This document shows positions 24,566 to 34,084 of a DNA stretch of 64,000 nucleotides, one piece after another (position 1 is the first letter of the stretch; the number at the start of each line of letters is the position of its first letter). The stretch spans positions 1-64,000 of the forward strand of contig PMZR01000013.1 of the NCBI GenBank assembly GCA_003170135.1, read 5' to 3'. The notes under the pieces were generated by a model. That model saw only the letters and a program-made list of their open reading frames with translations, had not been told where the DNA came from and ran no database searches. A program made the position numbers and the translations under genes. The DNA comes from Acidobacteriota bacterium. GTDB taxonomy: Bacteria > Acidobacteriota > Vicinamibacteria > Vicinamibacterales > Fen-181.

Positions 24566-25585
24566 ATGCCGCTTGTGGACACCCTGGGCCGGCCGCTTCG
24601 GAACCTGCGCCTCTCCGTCACCGACCGCTGCAATCTGCGCTGCCAGTACTGCATGCCCGAGATGGAGTACGCCTGGCTGCCGCGCACGGACGTCCTGCGC
24701 CTCGAAGAGATCAACCGGCTGGTCGGCATCTTCATCGAGGCCGGGGTCGACAAGGTCCGGCTCACCGGCGGTGAACCGTTGCTGCGACGCGACGTCCCCG
24801 CGCTGGTCCGCATGCTCTCCGCGACCGGCCGACTGCAGGACATCGCGCTGACGACCAACGGCATCCTGCTGTCCCAGTTCGCCCGGCCCCTTCGCGAGGC
24901 GGGCCTGCATCGCGTGACGGTCAGCCTCGACACGCTGCGGCCGGACCGGTTCCTGGCGCTTTCGCGCGTGGACTCGCACGCCGCCGTGCTCGAAGGCATC
25001 CGCTCGGCGCGCGAGGTCTTCGGGCACATCAAGTTGGACGCGGTCGTCCTGCGCGGCACCAACGACGACGAGATCGTCCCGCTGATGGAGTACGCGAAGG
25101 CGAACGACGCGGAAATCCGGTTCATCGAATACATGGACGTCGGTGGGGCGACGGGCTGGTCGTTCGAGCAGGTGGTCGGCCGGCAGGAAATCCTGGAGGT
25201 CCTGGCGCGCGCGTACGGGACGATCGAGGATGTGCACGAAGACTCGTCGGCGCCCGCGCAGCGCTTTCGGCTGCCGGACGGCACGGTCTTCGGCATCGTC
25301 GCCTCGACGACGACACCGTTCTGCCGCACGTGCGACCGGAGCCGGCTCACCGCCGACGGGTTGTGGTACCGCTGTCTCTATGCGACCGGCGGCCTCGACC
25401 TGCGCGGCCCGCTGCGCGCAGGCCACTCCGACGCCCACATCCGGTCTCTCATAGACGAGGCCTGGCGCGCACGCGACGATCGCGGAGCCGAGCGGCGGCT
25501 GGAAGAGCGCGACCGCTCGACCTTCATTCCCCGCGACGCCCTGCGGACCGATCCGCACCTGGAGATGCACACCCGCGGCGGCTAA
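24566..25585 (+). CDS. moaA: GTP 3',8-cyclase MoaA
   Basis: A 339-residue radical SAM enzyme for the first step of molybdenum-cofactor synthesis. The N-terminal cluster is C22-x3-C26-x2-C29 (TDRCNLRCQYCM). The C-terminal cluster is supplied by FCRTCDRSRLTADG and YRCLYA. GGEPLLRRD and FIEYMDVGG are also conserved. The chosen ATG has no ribosome site; CATAAT lies 7 bases upstream, so the mRNA could be leaderless, or a longer form could start at 24416. The enzyme normally ends in GG, and this protein does (HTRGG). Confidence 0.93.
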   Translation: MPLVDTLGRPLRNLRLSVTDRCNLRCQYCMPEMEYAWLPRTDVLRLEEINRLVGIFIEAGVDKVRLTGGEPLLRRDVPALVRMLSATGRLQDIALTTNGILLSQFARPLREAGLHRVTVSLDTLRPDRFLALSRVDSHAAVLEGIRSAREVFGHIKLDAVVLRGTNDDEIVPLMEYAKANDAEIRFIEYMDVGGATGWSFEQVVGRQEILEVLARAYGTIEDVHEDSSAPAQRFRLPDGTVFGIVASTTTPFCRTCDRSRLTADGLWYRCLYATGGLDLRGPLRAGHSDAHIRSLIDEAWRARDDRGAERRLEERDRSTFIPRDALRTDPHLEMHTRGG

Positions 25586-25951
25586 AATGCGACCTTCGGC
25601 CTTGGGCCTTCGGCCTTAGGATTCTTCACGCCGTCGCCCGTCCCCGCTGCAGCCGGACACCCTCGGTCGTCGCCGATCGGACGACCACGCCTTTTCGCAC
25701 CTCGGTCAGCCGCGCGAGGGTGAACGCCGCAATGGCCAGGGTGCCGACGGGCCGCCAGGTTACAGACAACCCGCGTGTAACCTTTCCAGAGTCGACTACT
25801 CTCTGCGACGCCTTCGAGTTCCACCTGTCGCGCTGCGACCGGTTGGTGAAGGCCGTGCTCGATCGCATCGCCCCGCCCGCGCGCGTGGACGATGGGGCGG
25901 GGCCCTAGCCTTGCCGGTCGAGAGCGCGGGCTGAAGCGTGAACGTTGCGCG
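25586..25951. other. Intergenic region with heptad array after moaA
   Basis: The 366-bp gap starts with a four-unit 7-bp repeat at 25593-25620 (CCTTCGG, CCTTGGG, CCTTCGG, CCTTAGG), 7 bases after the moaA stop. The rest has an 80-codon leftward frame (25626-25868) with no recognisable domain or ribosome site; I do not call it a gene. Confidence 0.5.
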
Positions 25952-26878
25952 TCAGCGATCGGCGAACAGGAACGCCGCCGCCGGTTCGAAGCGCAGGCGG
26001 GCGTACAGGCGGCTGGCGCGATCGTTCGACTCGGCGACCAGCAGCGTGATGCGATCGTAGCGGGCGTTGCACGCCTGCTCGCAGACCGACAGGACCAGCC
26101 GTTCGCCCAGGCCGCGGCCCCGGTAACCGGCCGCAACCGCCATCTGCGCAATGTGCGCGGTGCGATCGGAGAGCGCGGTCACCAGGACGGCCCCGGCCAG
26201 ATCGCCCGCGCGCGTTTCCGCCAGCAGGCTCAGCGCGGGGTCGAACCGACCGCACGCCGGCGAGTGGACGATCTGGGCGACATAGGCCGCCCACTGTCCT
26301 GGCCGCCCGTCCGGCGCGAAGCAGCGCGCTTGTGGCATCCCCTCGTACGCTCGCGCGAACAGTCCCACAAGATCGGATGTCGCCTGCGCCGACCAGCCGC
26401 GCAACAGAAACTCCCGGTCATCAGGCCGGGCAGCGCCATCCGTCCTGGCCGCCCCACGATCCAGCCTGCGCTGCCGGTAGCCATGCCGCTCGATGGCGAA
26501 ACGACTCTCTGCGAGCGCGGTCTCGACTTCCGGTGACCGCGGATAGAGAAAGCACGACAGGCGGCGCGCCTGACGCGCCTGCTCCCCGTCTGTGATGGCG
26601 TGAAGCAGCGCCGGGACAACCGCCGGGTTCTCCGCGACGAGGTTACCGATGTGAAGGGTTTGCTCGTGCAGGACGAAATACGTCCACCCGGCGACGCGGT
26701 TGTCGGCGTCGCGTGCGAGGAGGCCTGGCAGGCGCCGTTCACTGCGCCCCGCTTCCAGCACCCGGCAGCAGGGACGGTAGTCCCACCCGAGCGACCGGTA
26801 CCACCGCGCGCACTCGGCGTCGAACAGTGGGCCGACTTCGTCTGGTGACGCGTCGCGCCAGTCCTGGCAGGTAATCAT
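25952..26878 (-). CDS. Double-GNAT acetyltransferase
   Basis: A 308-residue protein with two GNAT-like halves. The C-terminal half has the acetyl-CoA loop VAAGYRGRGLGERLV (Q/RxxGxG/A) and SNDRASRLYARLRFE; the N-terminal half is a degenerate copy (VAGWTYFVLHEQTLHIGNLV). Tandem GNATs modify small molecules or peptides. I start at the ATG of MITCQDWRD. Substrate unknown. Confidence 0.8.
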   Translation of the reverse strand: MITCQDWRDASPDEVGPLFDAECARWYRSLGWDYRPCCRVLEAGRSERRLPGLLARDADNRVAGWTYFVLHEQTLHIGNLVAENPAVVPALLHAITDGEQARQARRLSCFLYPRSPEVETALAESRFAIERHGYRQRRLDRGAARTDGAARPDDREFLLRGWSAQATSDLVGLFARAYEGMPQARCFAPDGRPGQWAAYVAQIVHSPACGRFDPALSLLAETRAGDLAGAVLVTALSDRTAHIAQMAVAAGYRGRGLGERLVLSVCEQACNARYDRITLLVAESNDRASRLYARLRFEPAAAFLFADR

Positions 26879-26965
26879 CAGAGCGAGACTCAAGGGGGCG
26901 GAGGCGTCCCCCTACTGTCTCCTGACCGCCGGCTGCTGTCCAGTCTCCTGGCCGTGGGCGATGGC

Positions 26966-27124
26966 CTATTGAAACGGCATCGCCTCGGTCGATTCCGACA
27001 GCGCCGTCGTCGAGGTGTTCCCGCCGGCGATGATTTTCGCCACCGTGTCGAAGTAGCCGGTGGCCACCTCGCGCTGGTGCCGTGTGGCGGAATAGCCGTA
27101 TTCCTCGGCCGCGAATTCACAAAG
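26966..27124 (-). pseudogene. aceA: Isocitrate lyase C-terminal fragment
   Basis: The last 50 codons of this frame, EFAAEEYGYSATRHQREVAT then GYFDTVAKIIAGG and TALSESTEAMPF, match the C-terminus of isocitrate lyase (E. coli AceA ends FAAAKDGYTFVSHQQEVGTG and so on). Upstream of about 27124 the similarity stops abruptly and the catalytic part is missing. It is a relic of the glyoxylate-cycle gene. Confidence 0.7.
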
Positions 27125-27500
27125 CTGCAGGAATTCCTGACGTCGCCCGGCGTGCGCGATTTCCCGTTCGATCTGTTCGGCGTGCCCGCCGCCGACCTGC
27201 TCAAACTGCTCGCCCGATCGCCGCATGAAGTGGCCGCGCTCATCCGGACCGTCGGCGACATCGCCCGCGAGCACAACATCGGCGTCGAGCACTTCCTGCA
27301 TGCCGCGCTGCGGTGTTACCAGGAGCTGACCGGCGCGACCGGTGCTCCGGCTGCTGGTGGATGCGCAACGGTCGCGGTTCCCGGACGGCAAGAAATTCCT
27401 CTGCATCGGTCTCGCCCAGCCCCAGCCGTTGCGGCCCGCCATCACCACGAGTCTCACCCTCGGCTTCATGTCCGATGCCCGGCGGCGCCACCTCCTGTCC
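27125..27500 (+). pseudogene. Remnant of an unidentified protein gene
   Basis: On the plus strand the frame FTKLQEFLTSPGVRDFPFDL, FGVPAADLLKLLARSPHEVA, LIRTVGDIAREHNIGVEHFL reads like a real helical protein but has no plausible start. Near 27345 the protein-like reading moves to another frame (RLLVDAQRSRFPDGKKFLC), which suggests a frameshift. It directly abuts the isocitrate lyase relic on the other strand. The family is not recognised. Confidence 0.4.
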
Positions 27501-27564
27501 TTTCTGTTAGAATTCCGGGGCATTCTCCTGGCCGTTCCGCGTTCCGCCCCCCACGAGGAGTTCG

Positions 27565-30500
27565 ATGAAGCGTCAAGCCACGACTCGCCTGTTTGTGTGC
27601 CTGTTCGTTCTAGCCGCCGCGACGGCGGCCTGGGCCCAGCCGGCCAAGTACGCCCGCGATCCGAAGCAAGCGATCGACGAGGAATACACGAAGAAGATTC
27701 GCGAGTACACGACCGAGACGTTCTTCAATTCCCCGTTGACCGACTACCTGCCGGCGTCGAAGACGGTGCCGACGCCCAAGGCGGTGCTCGGCGACGTGTC
27801 CGGTGCGCCCGGCATCCTGCCCTACACGGCGCAGGTGCACGAGTACATGCGGATGCTCGAGAAGGCGAGCCCGGCCCGGGTGAAGGTCTTCTCGATCGGC
27901 AAGTCCGAGGAGGGCCGCGAGATGATCGCGGTCGCCATTTCCTCGGAACTCAACATGCAGAAGTTCGAGGAGAACCGCGCGCGCCTCGCGAAGCTCGCCG
28001 ACCCGCGGACGCCCACCGGCGTCCTCGGCGAGGCCGAGGCCGACCGTCTCGTGGAAGCCTCGGTGCCGATCTACTACATCACCGGCACCATCCACTCGCC
28101 GGAAACGGGTTCTCCAACGGCGCTGATGGAACTCGCCTACCGCCTCGTCGTCGACGACGCGCCCTACATCAAGGCAGTGCGGCAGAACGTCATCACGCTC
28201 ATCACGCCCGTCGTCGAGACCGACGGCCGCGACCGCCAGGTGGACGTCTACAAGTGGCACCTCGCGCATCCCAAGGACAACTGGCCGTCGCTCGCCTACT
28301 GGGGCCACTACGTGATGCACGACAACAACCGCGACGCCATGGGCGCCACGCTCGCGCTCACGCGCAACGTGATCAACGCGACCATCGACTTCAAGGTCCA
28401 GGTGCTGCACGACCTGCACGAGTCGGTTGCCTATCTCTACGACAACACGGTCGGCGACGGCCCGTACAACGCCTGGGTCGATCCGATCCTGACCGATGAA
28501 TGGCAGTTGCTCGGCTGGAACAACATGTCGGAGATGACCAAGTTCGGCATGCCGGGCGCCTTCACGCACGGCACGTTCGACACCTGGTCGCCCGGCTACC
28601 TGATGTTCATCGGCGCGATGCACAACGGCATCAGCCGGCTCTACGAGACGTTCGGCAACGCCGGCTCGGATACCGTCGAACGCCGGCTCGGTCCGAGCGA
28701 CACGGCCCGCACGTGGTACCGGCAGAACCCGGCGCTGCCCATCGCGAAGTGGTCGCAGCGCAATAACAACAACTACACGGAGACCGGCCTGCTGACCGCG
28801 CTCTCCTACTTCTCCGGCAACACCAGGCTGTTCCTGAAGAATTTCTACCTGAAGTCGCGGCGGTCGGTTGAGAAGCCGAAGAACGAGGGCCCGGCCGCCT
28901 ACGTCTTCCCCGCCGACGATCCACGTCCCGGCGCGCAGGCGGAACTGCTGCACATCCTCCAGCGGCAGGGCGTGGAGATCTCGCGCGCGACCGCGCCGTT
29001 CACCGTGACCGTGCCCGCGCGGCGGCGCGCACAGCCGACGACGCCGACCACGACATCGGCCCCGCCCGCAAGCGACGATCCGGACATGGCGGGTGGCCGT
29101 CTCGGTGCGAGGGAGACCGCCGCAGGTTCCGACGGGCAGGCCGGGACGACCCAGGCACCGACCGGCCAGAAACCCACCGACAAGCCGACGACCGAGACAC
29201 GCACGTTCGCGGCAGGCACCTACCTGGTGCGGATGGATCAGCCGTACAGCCGCATTGCCGACGCGCTGCTCGACTACCAGTACTGGAGCCCGAACGATCC
29301 GCAGAAGCGGCCGTACGACGACACCGGCTGGACGTTCCCCGAGCTGTTCAACGTGCAGGCGGTTCGCGTGACCGACCTGAAGGTGCTCGACGCGGCAGCG
29401 CCGAAGATCGCGGGCGGCGTGAAGGCGGCGGGCGCCGTCAACGGTGCCGGCCAGATCTTCGTCGTCAACCATGACGCCGATCCGAGCCTGATCGCGCTGC
29501 GCTACCGGTTGAAGAACGCGACGTTCGCGACCGCGGAGGAACCGTTCGAGGCCGCGGGCCGGAAGTTCAATCGCGGGTCGTTCATCGTCAGCAACGTCGC
29601 CGCCGCCGATCTCGACAGCGCGACGAAGGAACTCGGCCTGCAGGCCTACGCGGTGCCGTCCGCGCCCGCCGTCAAGACGCACGCCGTGAAGGTGCCGCGC
29701 ATCGCCTACGTCCACACGTGGCTGGGCACGCAGGACGAGGGCTGGTGGCGGATGGAGTTCGACCGGCTGCAGGTGCCCTACGACTACATCAGCACGCAGA
29801 TCGTGGCGAAGGACGCCAACCTCAACGCCAAGTACGACGTCATCGTCTTCCCGCCCGTCGGGCGCAACCCGCAGGGCATCGTCGCCGGGATGCCGATGTA
29901 TGGGAACCCGTTGCCGTGGAAGACGACCGAGCTGACGCCGAACATCGGGAAGATCGACTCGACCGATGACATGCGGCCCGGCCTCGGTCTGACGGGCGTC
30001 ATGAACCTCGATGCCTTCGTCCGCAAGGGCGGCCTGCTCGTCACGACCGACGACACGTCGGACTTCGCGGTCGCCTACGGCCTGACGCAGGGCGTGTCGA
30101 TGCAGCGCAGCTCGACGCTCAAGGCGCCCGGCACGGTCGTGCGCGCGCGGTTCGTCGACTCGACGAGCCCGATCGCGTACGGCTACAGCGACAATCTCTC
30201 GGTGTACATCTCCAACGCGGCGACCTTCTCGGTAACGAGCGGCGGTGGCGGCGGCGGACGCCGCGCCCCGGCAGAGGGCGCCAGCGAGCGCGCGACCGGC
30301 CGCGGTACCGCGGACGATCCGGACGTGCCGCAGGGCCGCCCCCTCGCGCAGGCGCCGCCCGAGGATCCGCGCGTCGAACCGTGGCAGTACGGCATCCCGA
30401 CCGCCGAGCAGCTGCGCAACGGCATCAACATCATTCCGCCGCAGCAGCGCCCGCGCGTCATCCTGCGGTTCGGTGACAGCCGCGACCTGCTGGTGTCGGG

Positions 30501-30693
30501 TCTGCTCGAAGGCGGCGGCTCCATCGCCCAGCGGCCGGCCGTCGTCGACGTGCCGCACGACAAGGGCCACGTGCTCCTGTTCTCGCCCAACCCGCTCTGG
30601 CGCGGTGAAACGCAGGGCAGCTACTTCATGGTGTTCAACGCGATCCTGAACTTCGACAACCTCGACGCGGGGAGGATCGTGGATCCGAGGTAG
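27565..30693 (+). CDS. Secreted M14 family zinc carboxypeptidase-like protein
   Basis: A 1042-residue protein with a signal peptide (FVCLFVLAAATAAWAQ). Residues about 85-380 are an M14 domain: zinc ligands H177 and E180 (GTIHSPETGSP) and a third histidine in LHDLHES (H282 or H285). The C-terminal 600 residues include a Pro/Thr-rich linker and a glutamine-amidotransferase-like fold (GWWRMEFDRLQVPYDYI; GGLLVTTDD). It probably trims peptides outside the cytoplasm. GAGGAG lies 5-6 bases before the ATG. Confidence 0.88.
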   Translation: MKRQATTRLFVCLFVLAAATAAWAQPAKYARDPKQAIDEEYTKKIREYTTETFFNSPLTDYLPASKTVPTPKAVLGDVSGAPGILPYTAQVHEYMRMLEKASPARVKVFSIGKSEEGREMIAVAISSELNMQKFEENRARLAKLADPRTPTGVLGEAEADRLVEASVPIYYITGTIHSPETGSPTALMELAYRLVVDDAPYIKAVRQNVITLITPVVETDGRDRQVDVYKWHLAHPKDNWPSLAYWGHYVMHDNNRDAMGATLALTRNVINATIDFKVQVLHDLHESVAYLYDNTVGDGPYNAWVDPILTDEWQLLGWNNMSEMTKFGMPGAFTHGTFDTWSPGYLMFIGAMHNGISRLYETFGNAGSDTVERRLGPSDTARTWYRQNPALPIAKWSQRNNNNYTETGLLTALSYFSGNTRLFLKNFYLKSRRSVEKPKNEGPAAYVFPADDPRPGAQAELLHILQRQGVEISRATAPFTVTVPARRRAQPTTPTTTSAPPASDDPDMAGGRLGARETAAGSDGQAGTTQAPTGQKPTDKPTTETRTFAAGTYLVRMDQPYSRIADALLDYQYWSPNDPQKRPYDDTGWTFPELFNVQAVRVTDLKVLDAAAPKIAGGVKAAGAVNGAGQIFVVNHDADPSLIALRYRLKNATFATAEEPFEAAGRKFNRGSFIVSNVAAADLDSATKELGLQAYAVPSAPAVKTHAVKVPRIAYVHTWLGTQDEGWWRMEFDRLQVPYDYISTQIVAKDANLNAKYDVIVFPPVGRNPQGIVAGMPMYGNPLPWKTTELTPNIGKIDSTDDMRPGLGLTGVMNLDAFVRKGGLLVTTDDTSDFAVAYGLTQGVSMQRSSTLKAPGTVVRARFVDSTSPIAYGYSDNLSVYISNAATFSVTSGGGGGGRRAPAEGASERATGRGTADDPDVPQGRPLAQAPPEDPRVEPWQYGIPTAEQLRNGINIIPPQQRPRVILRFGDSRDLLVSGLLEGGGSIAQRPAVVDVPHDKGHVLLFSPNPLWRGETQGSYFMVFNAILNFDNLDAGRIVDPR

Positions 30694-30694
30694 T

Positions 30695-30791
30695 AGTGGG
30701 CAGTGGGTAGTGGGTAGTCAGTAGTCGGTGGACGGTAATCGGTAGACGACCTGTCGGACGGGCGGACTACGGACTACCGGCTACCGGCTAC
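30695..30791. repeat. Two-armed 7-bp tandem repeat array (AGTGGGT type)
   Basis: Left arm 30695-30750: AGTGGGC, AGTGGGT, AGTGGGT, AGTCAGT, AGTCGGT, GGACGGT, AATCGGT, AGACGAC. After a 13-base spacer the right arm 30764-30791 reads GGACTAC, GGACTAC, CGGCTAC, CGGCTAC, roughly the reverse complement. It begins 2 bases after the stop of the M14 gene and could fold into a large imperfect hairpin. Confidence 0.75.
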
Positions 30792-30827
30792 CTTCCCGCT
30801 CGGTCACCTGCACAACCGGAGGCGCGC

Positions 30828-32594
30828 ATGCGGTGGCGTTCGCTCGTCCTCGCTACGGCGTCGGATCCGGTCACGCGCCGCCTTTGGGTCTCGCTTCTCC
30901 TGGCCGTGGTGGTGGCGTTTCTCGGCGCGACGCCTGCACCCGCATCGCAGGCCCCGTCCCAATCACCGCAAGCCCCCGCGCGCGATACGGCCTTGCCGCG
31001 CACCGGCACCGCGCGCATTCGCGGGCGGGTGCTCGCAGCCGACACCGGCGGCCCCGTTCGCCATGCGATTGTCCGGATCAACTCGTTCGATGGCCGCGAC
31101 ACGCACGCCGTGATGACCGACGGCGATGGCAAGTACGAGTTCCGGGATCTGCCGGCCGCAAGCTACAGCCTGTCCGGGTCGAAGACCGGCTTCATGACGA
31201 CGCAGCTCGGGGCGAAGCAACCGGGCGACCCCCCGAAGCTCCTGAAGGTCGGCGAGGCCGAAGTCATCGCCAACGCCGACATCGTGCTTCCGCGCGGCGG
31301 CGTCATTGCCGGGCGCGTGGTGGACGAATTCGGCGATCCGGTGACCGGCGCCAGGGTCAGCGTGCTGCGCTCTCAGACGGTCGCCGGTTCACGCCGGCTC
31401 GTCACGTCAAGCGGCTCGAGCACGAACGACCTGGGCCAGTACCGGGCATTCGGCCTGCAGCCGGGCACGTACTTCGTCTCCGCACAGGCGTCGCAGATGG
31501 GCTCGGACGTCGAGGTGGCCGATCATGCCGGCTACGCGCCCACCTACTATCCGGGAACCGCGAACGTCGGCGAGGCGCAGGCCATCGCACTCGCCGCGGG
31601 CCAGGACGCGACGAGCATCGACATCATGCTCGCGCTGGTGCGCACCGCGCGTATCTCGGGGATTGCGCTGAATTGGCAGGGTCGGCCCGCGATGGGCGGC
31701 ATCACGGCGATGCTCGTGCAGCCGGGCATCCTGGACGGCTTTTTTGCCGCGTCCGGCCGCATCCTGCCGGATGGATCGTTCACGATTCCGAACCTGCCGC
31801 CGGGCGACTACCAGCTGACGATGATGCTCTCGGCGAATTCGGGGAGCGCTCAGGCGACTGACAGCGCTCCGCGAACGGAATACGGACGTGCGCGGGTGAG
31901 CGTTGCCGGGAGCGATGTCACCGGCGTCGTGATTCAATCGAGCCTCGGCGGAACAGTCTCGGGACAAGTCATCTTCGACGGTACGTCGCCGCCGCCGCAG
32001 TTGAAGATGATCGTGACGGCAGGCTTGCAGGCCGTCGGGTTCGATTCTTCGATGTCTCTGCCTGGCGGCGCCCCCGCGACGGTCCGTGAGGACGGCACCT
32101 TCACGATGACGGGCCTGTTCGGCGACCGCGTCCTGCACGTGTCGGGACAGCCGGCCACGTGGACGCTCAAGGCCGTGTACCTGAACGGCAAGGACATCAT
32201 CGACACGCCGCTGTCGTTCGACGGCAACGAGAGGATCACCGGCGTGCAGATGGTTCTCACCGACCGCGTCACGCACGTGACGGCCACGGTCAACGACGAA
32301 AGCGGTCAGCCCGCGGAGATCGCCTACGTGCTCGTCTTTGTAGACGATCCGGCCAGGTGGAACGCGGCCGGATCGCGGTTCCGGAACGGCGGGACCGCGC
32401 GCGACGGCAAGCCGTTCAACCTGGACAGGCTGCCGCCGGGCGACTACGTCGCGATCGCGCTGAAGTCGCTACAGGGCATCGACACGCAGGATCCGGACTT
32501 TCTCGAGCGCATGCGCAAGGTCGGCGTGAAATTCTCCTTGCGCGAAGGAGAGACACGCGACGTCACGCTGAAGCTCGTCGACCCGAACAAGTGA
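30828..32594 (+). CDS. Secreted carboxypeptidase-regulatory-like repeat protein
   Basis: A 588-residue protein with a membrane or signal segment at residues 19-40 (LWVSLLLAVVVAFLGATPAPA). At least three Ig-like carboxypeptidase regulatory repeats follow (ARIRGRVLAADTGGPVRHAI...DGKYEFRDLPAASYSL; GVIAGRVVDEFGDPVTGARV; LPDGSFTIPNLPPGDYQLT). Such repeats are common in surface proteins of Acidobacteriota. No enzymatic domain is visible. Confidence 0.75.
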   Translation: MRWRSLVLATASDPVTRRLWVSLLLAVVVAFLGATPAPASQAPSQSPQAPARDTALPRTGTARIRGRVLAADTGGPVRHAIVRINSFDGRDTHAVMTDGDGKYEFRDLPAASYSLSGSKTGFMTTQLGAKQPGDPPKLLKVGEAEVIANADIVLPRGGVIAGRVVDEFGDPVTGARVSVLRSQTVAGSRRLVTSSGSSTNDLGQYRAFGLQPGTYFVSAQASQMGSDVEVADHAGYAPTYYPGTANVGEAQAIALAAGQDATSIDIMLALVRTARISGIALNWQGRPAMGGITAMLVQPGILDGFFAASGRILPDGSFTIPNLPPGDYQLTMMLSANSGSAQATDSAPRTEYGRARVSVAGSDVTGVVIQSSLGGTVSGQVIFDGTSPPPQLKMIVTAGLQAVGFDSSMSLPGGAPATVREDGTFTMTGLFGDRVLHVSGQPATWTLKAVYLNGKDIIDTPLSFDGNERITGVQMVLTDRVTHVTATVNDESGQPAEIAYVLVFVDDPARWNAAGSRFRNGGTARDGKPFNLDRLPPGDYVAIALKSLQGIDTQDPDFLERMRKVGVKFSLREGETRDVTLKLVDPNK

Positions 32595-32752
32595 TGGCAC
32601 GAGACCTGAAGCGTTTGTCACGCGCCGTAACGCCGCCGGGCCGAGCGCAAGCTCATCTGTCGTTCCGGCGTTTGGTGCAAAGTACAATGATGTTCCGGCC
32701 GCAGGTCGAAGGCGGCCGGTTCGTCCGAGCGACAACGAGGAAGGAGAGCGGA

Positions 32753-33751
32753 ATGAAGCGCGTATTCGCCTGCACGCTTGCCCTGATGATTGTGGTCGCC
32801 GCGTCGCTTGCGGCCGACGTCAAGACCCAGCAGAAGGACCAGATGAAGTTCGAGGGCGCCCTGGGCACCGTCGTCGGCCTGTTCGGCGGCAAGGCGGCGC
32901 GGGAAGGGGTGGTCGATACGGTCGTCGTCAGCGGCGATCGGAAGCTGACGACCAGGGAGGACAGCGGCCAAATCGTCGATCTCGCCGAGGAAAAGGTCTA
33001 CGATCTGGACCTCAAGAACAAGACCTACAAGGTCACGACGTTCGACGAGATCCGGCGCCGGATGCAGGAAGCCAGCGCGCGCGCGGAGAAGGATCAGCAG
33101 CGCGCCGAGGGACGCAAAGAGGAAAAAGCGCAGGACAAGCCCCAGAAGGAATATCAGACCGACATCGACGTGAAGGACACCGGGCAGCGCAAGACGCTGA
33201 ACGGCTTCGACTGTCACGAAGTCATCACGACGATCACGGTGCACGAGAAGGACAAGCCCATCGAGCAGTCGGGCGGCGTCGTGATGTCCGCTGATTCCTG
33301 GCTCGCGCCGCGCATCCCGTCGTTGGCCGAGATCACGAACTTCGACCGGCGCTACGCTCAGAAGCTGCTCGGCATCGACGCGGCGGTCGCGGCCCAGCAG
33401 ATGGCCACGGCGATGGCGATGTATCCGGGCATGAAGGACGCGCTCGTGAAGTACCAGGGCAGCAGCGCCAGCACCGAGGGCACCGCCATCCTCACAACGG
33501 TCACGTTTGCCAGCGCGAAGAGCGCCGAGCAGGTCGCGAACGACGAGAAGGCCGGCAACGAGCAGCCTGCGCCAACGAGCGGCGGGCTGGGCGGTATGCT
33601 CGCCAAGCGGCTGGCGCGCAAGAAGGAGGACCCGGGGACCGGCGACAAGACCCACGCGACCATCATGACGATGACCCACGAGGTCATGAGCGTCTCGCCC
33701 AGCGTGGAGCCGGGCGCGGTGGCGATGCCGGCGGGGTTCAAGCAGAAGTAG
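32753..33751 (+). CDS. Secreted hypothetical protein
   Basis: A 332-residue protein with a signal peptide (RVFACTLALMIVVAASLA). The central region (EIRRRMQEASARAEKDQQRA) is a charged helix, flanked by beta-rich parts (KTLNGFDCHEVITTITVHEK). The layout resembles DUF4412-like exported proteins, but I am not sure. AAGGAGAG lies 5 bases before the ATG. Confidence 0.65.
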   Translation: MKRVFACTLALMIVVAASLAADVKTQQKDQMKFEGALGTVVGLFGGKAAREGVVDTVVVSGDRKLTTREDSGQIVDLAEEKVYDLDLKNKTYKVTTFDEIRRRMQEASARAEKDQQRAEGRKEEKAQDKPQKEYQTDIDVKDTGQRKTLNGFDCHEVITTITVHEKDKPIEQSGGVVMSADSWLAPRIPSLAEITNFDRRYAQKLLGIDAAVAAQQMATAMAMYPGMKDALVKYQGSSASTEGTAILTTVTFASAKSAEQVANDEKAGNEQPAPTSGGLGGMLAKRLARKKEDPGTGDKTHATIMTMTHEVMSVSPSVEPGAVAMPAGFKQK

Positions 33752-33852
33752 TCCTTGGTCCTTAGTCCTTGGTCCCTGGTCCTTGGTCCTTGGTCCCTTG
33801 GCCTTGGTGCGCACCTCGCACCAGGGACCAAGGACCAGGGACCAGGGACCAG
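33751..33852. repeat. Two-armed 7-bp tandem repeat array (GTCCTTG type)
   Basis: Left arm from 33751: GTCCTTG, GTCCTTA, GTCCTTG, GTCCCTG, GTCCTTG, GTCCTTG, GTCCCTT, GGCCTTG. Right arm 33819-33852: CACCAGG, GACCAAG, GACCAGG, GACCAGG, GACCAG. The arms are inverted. The array begins at the last base of the preceding stop codon. The remaining 230 bp before the exporter operon carry a sigma-54 promoter. Confidence 0.8.
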
Positions 33853-33967
33853 TTACTGTCCGTTCCTGGGACGACCCAGTTCGACGCCGCACAGGGGCGC
33901 CGGCGCTTTTCGTGAACCGTCGGCCGATATCGCCCGTAAATACAGGCAGATGCGCGAACGGTCGGGT

Positions 33968-33983
33968 TGGCACGACCTTGGCC
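33968..33983 (+). promoter_or_regulatory. Candidate sigma-54 promoter of the exporter operon
   Basis: TGGCACGACCTTGGCC matches the -24/-12 consensus (TGGCACG-N4-TTGCW) at all positions except T13 and W16, with the invariant GG and GC at correct spacing. It lies about 100 bp upstream of the adaptor gene, whose operon ends with a sigma-54-dependent regulator and its kinase. Confidence 0.55.
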
Positions 33984-34084
33984 TTGCCGCTACCGGGACC
34001 TGATGCCCCGCTGCGGCCCGATCGTCGGACATTTGCGACTCCGCAGCGACCTTTTAACCACGCTCATCCGTCTAAACGTGCAGC

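Noticed and set aside
25626-25868. 80-codon leftward frame after moaA
   Set aside because: No domain, ribosome site or coupling; composition like shadow coding.
27610-30570. 986-codon leftward open frame opposite the M14 peptidase gene
   Set aside because: Long antisense frame due to high GC; low-complexity Arg/His/Val composition and no domains, while the plus strand has signal peptide and zinc ligands.
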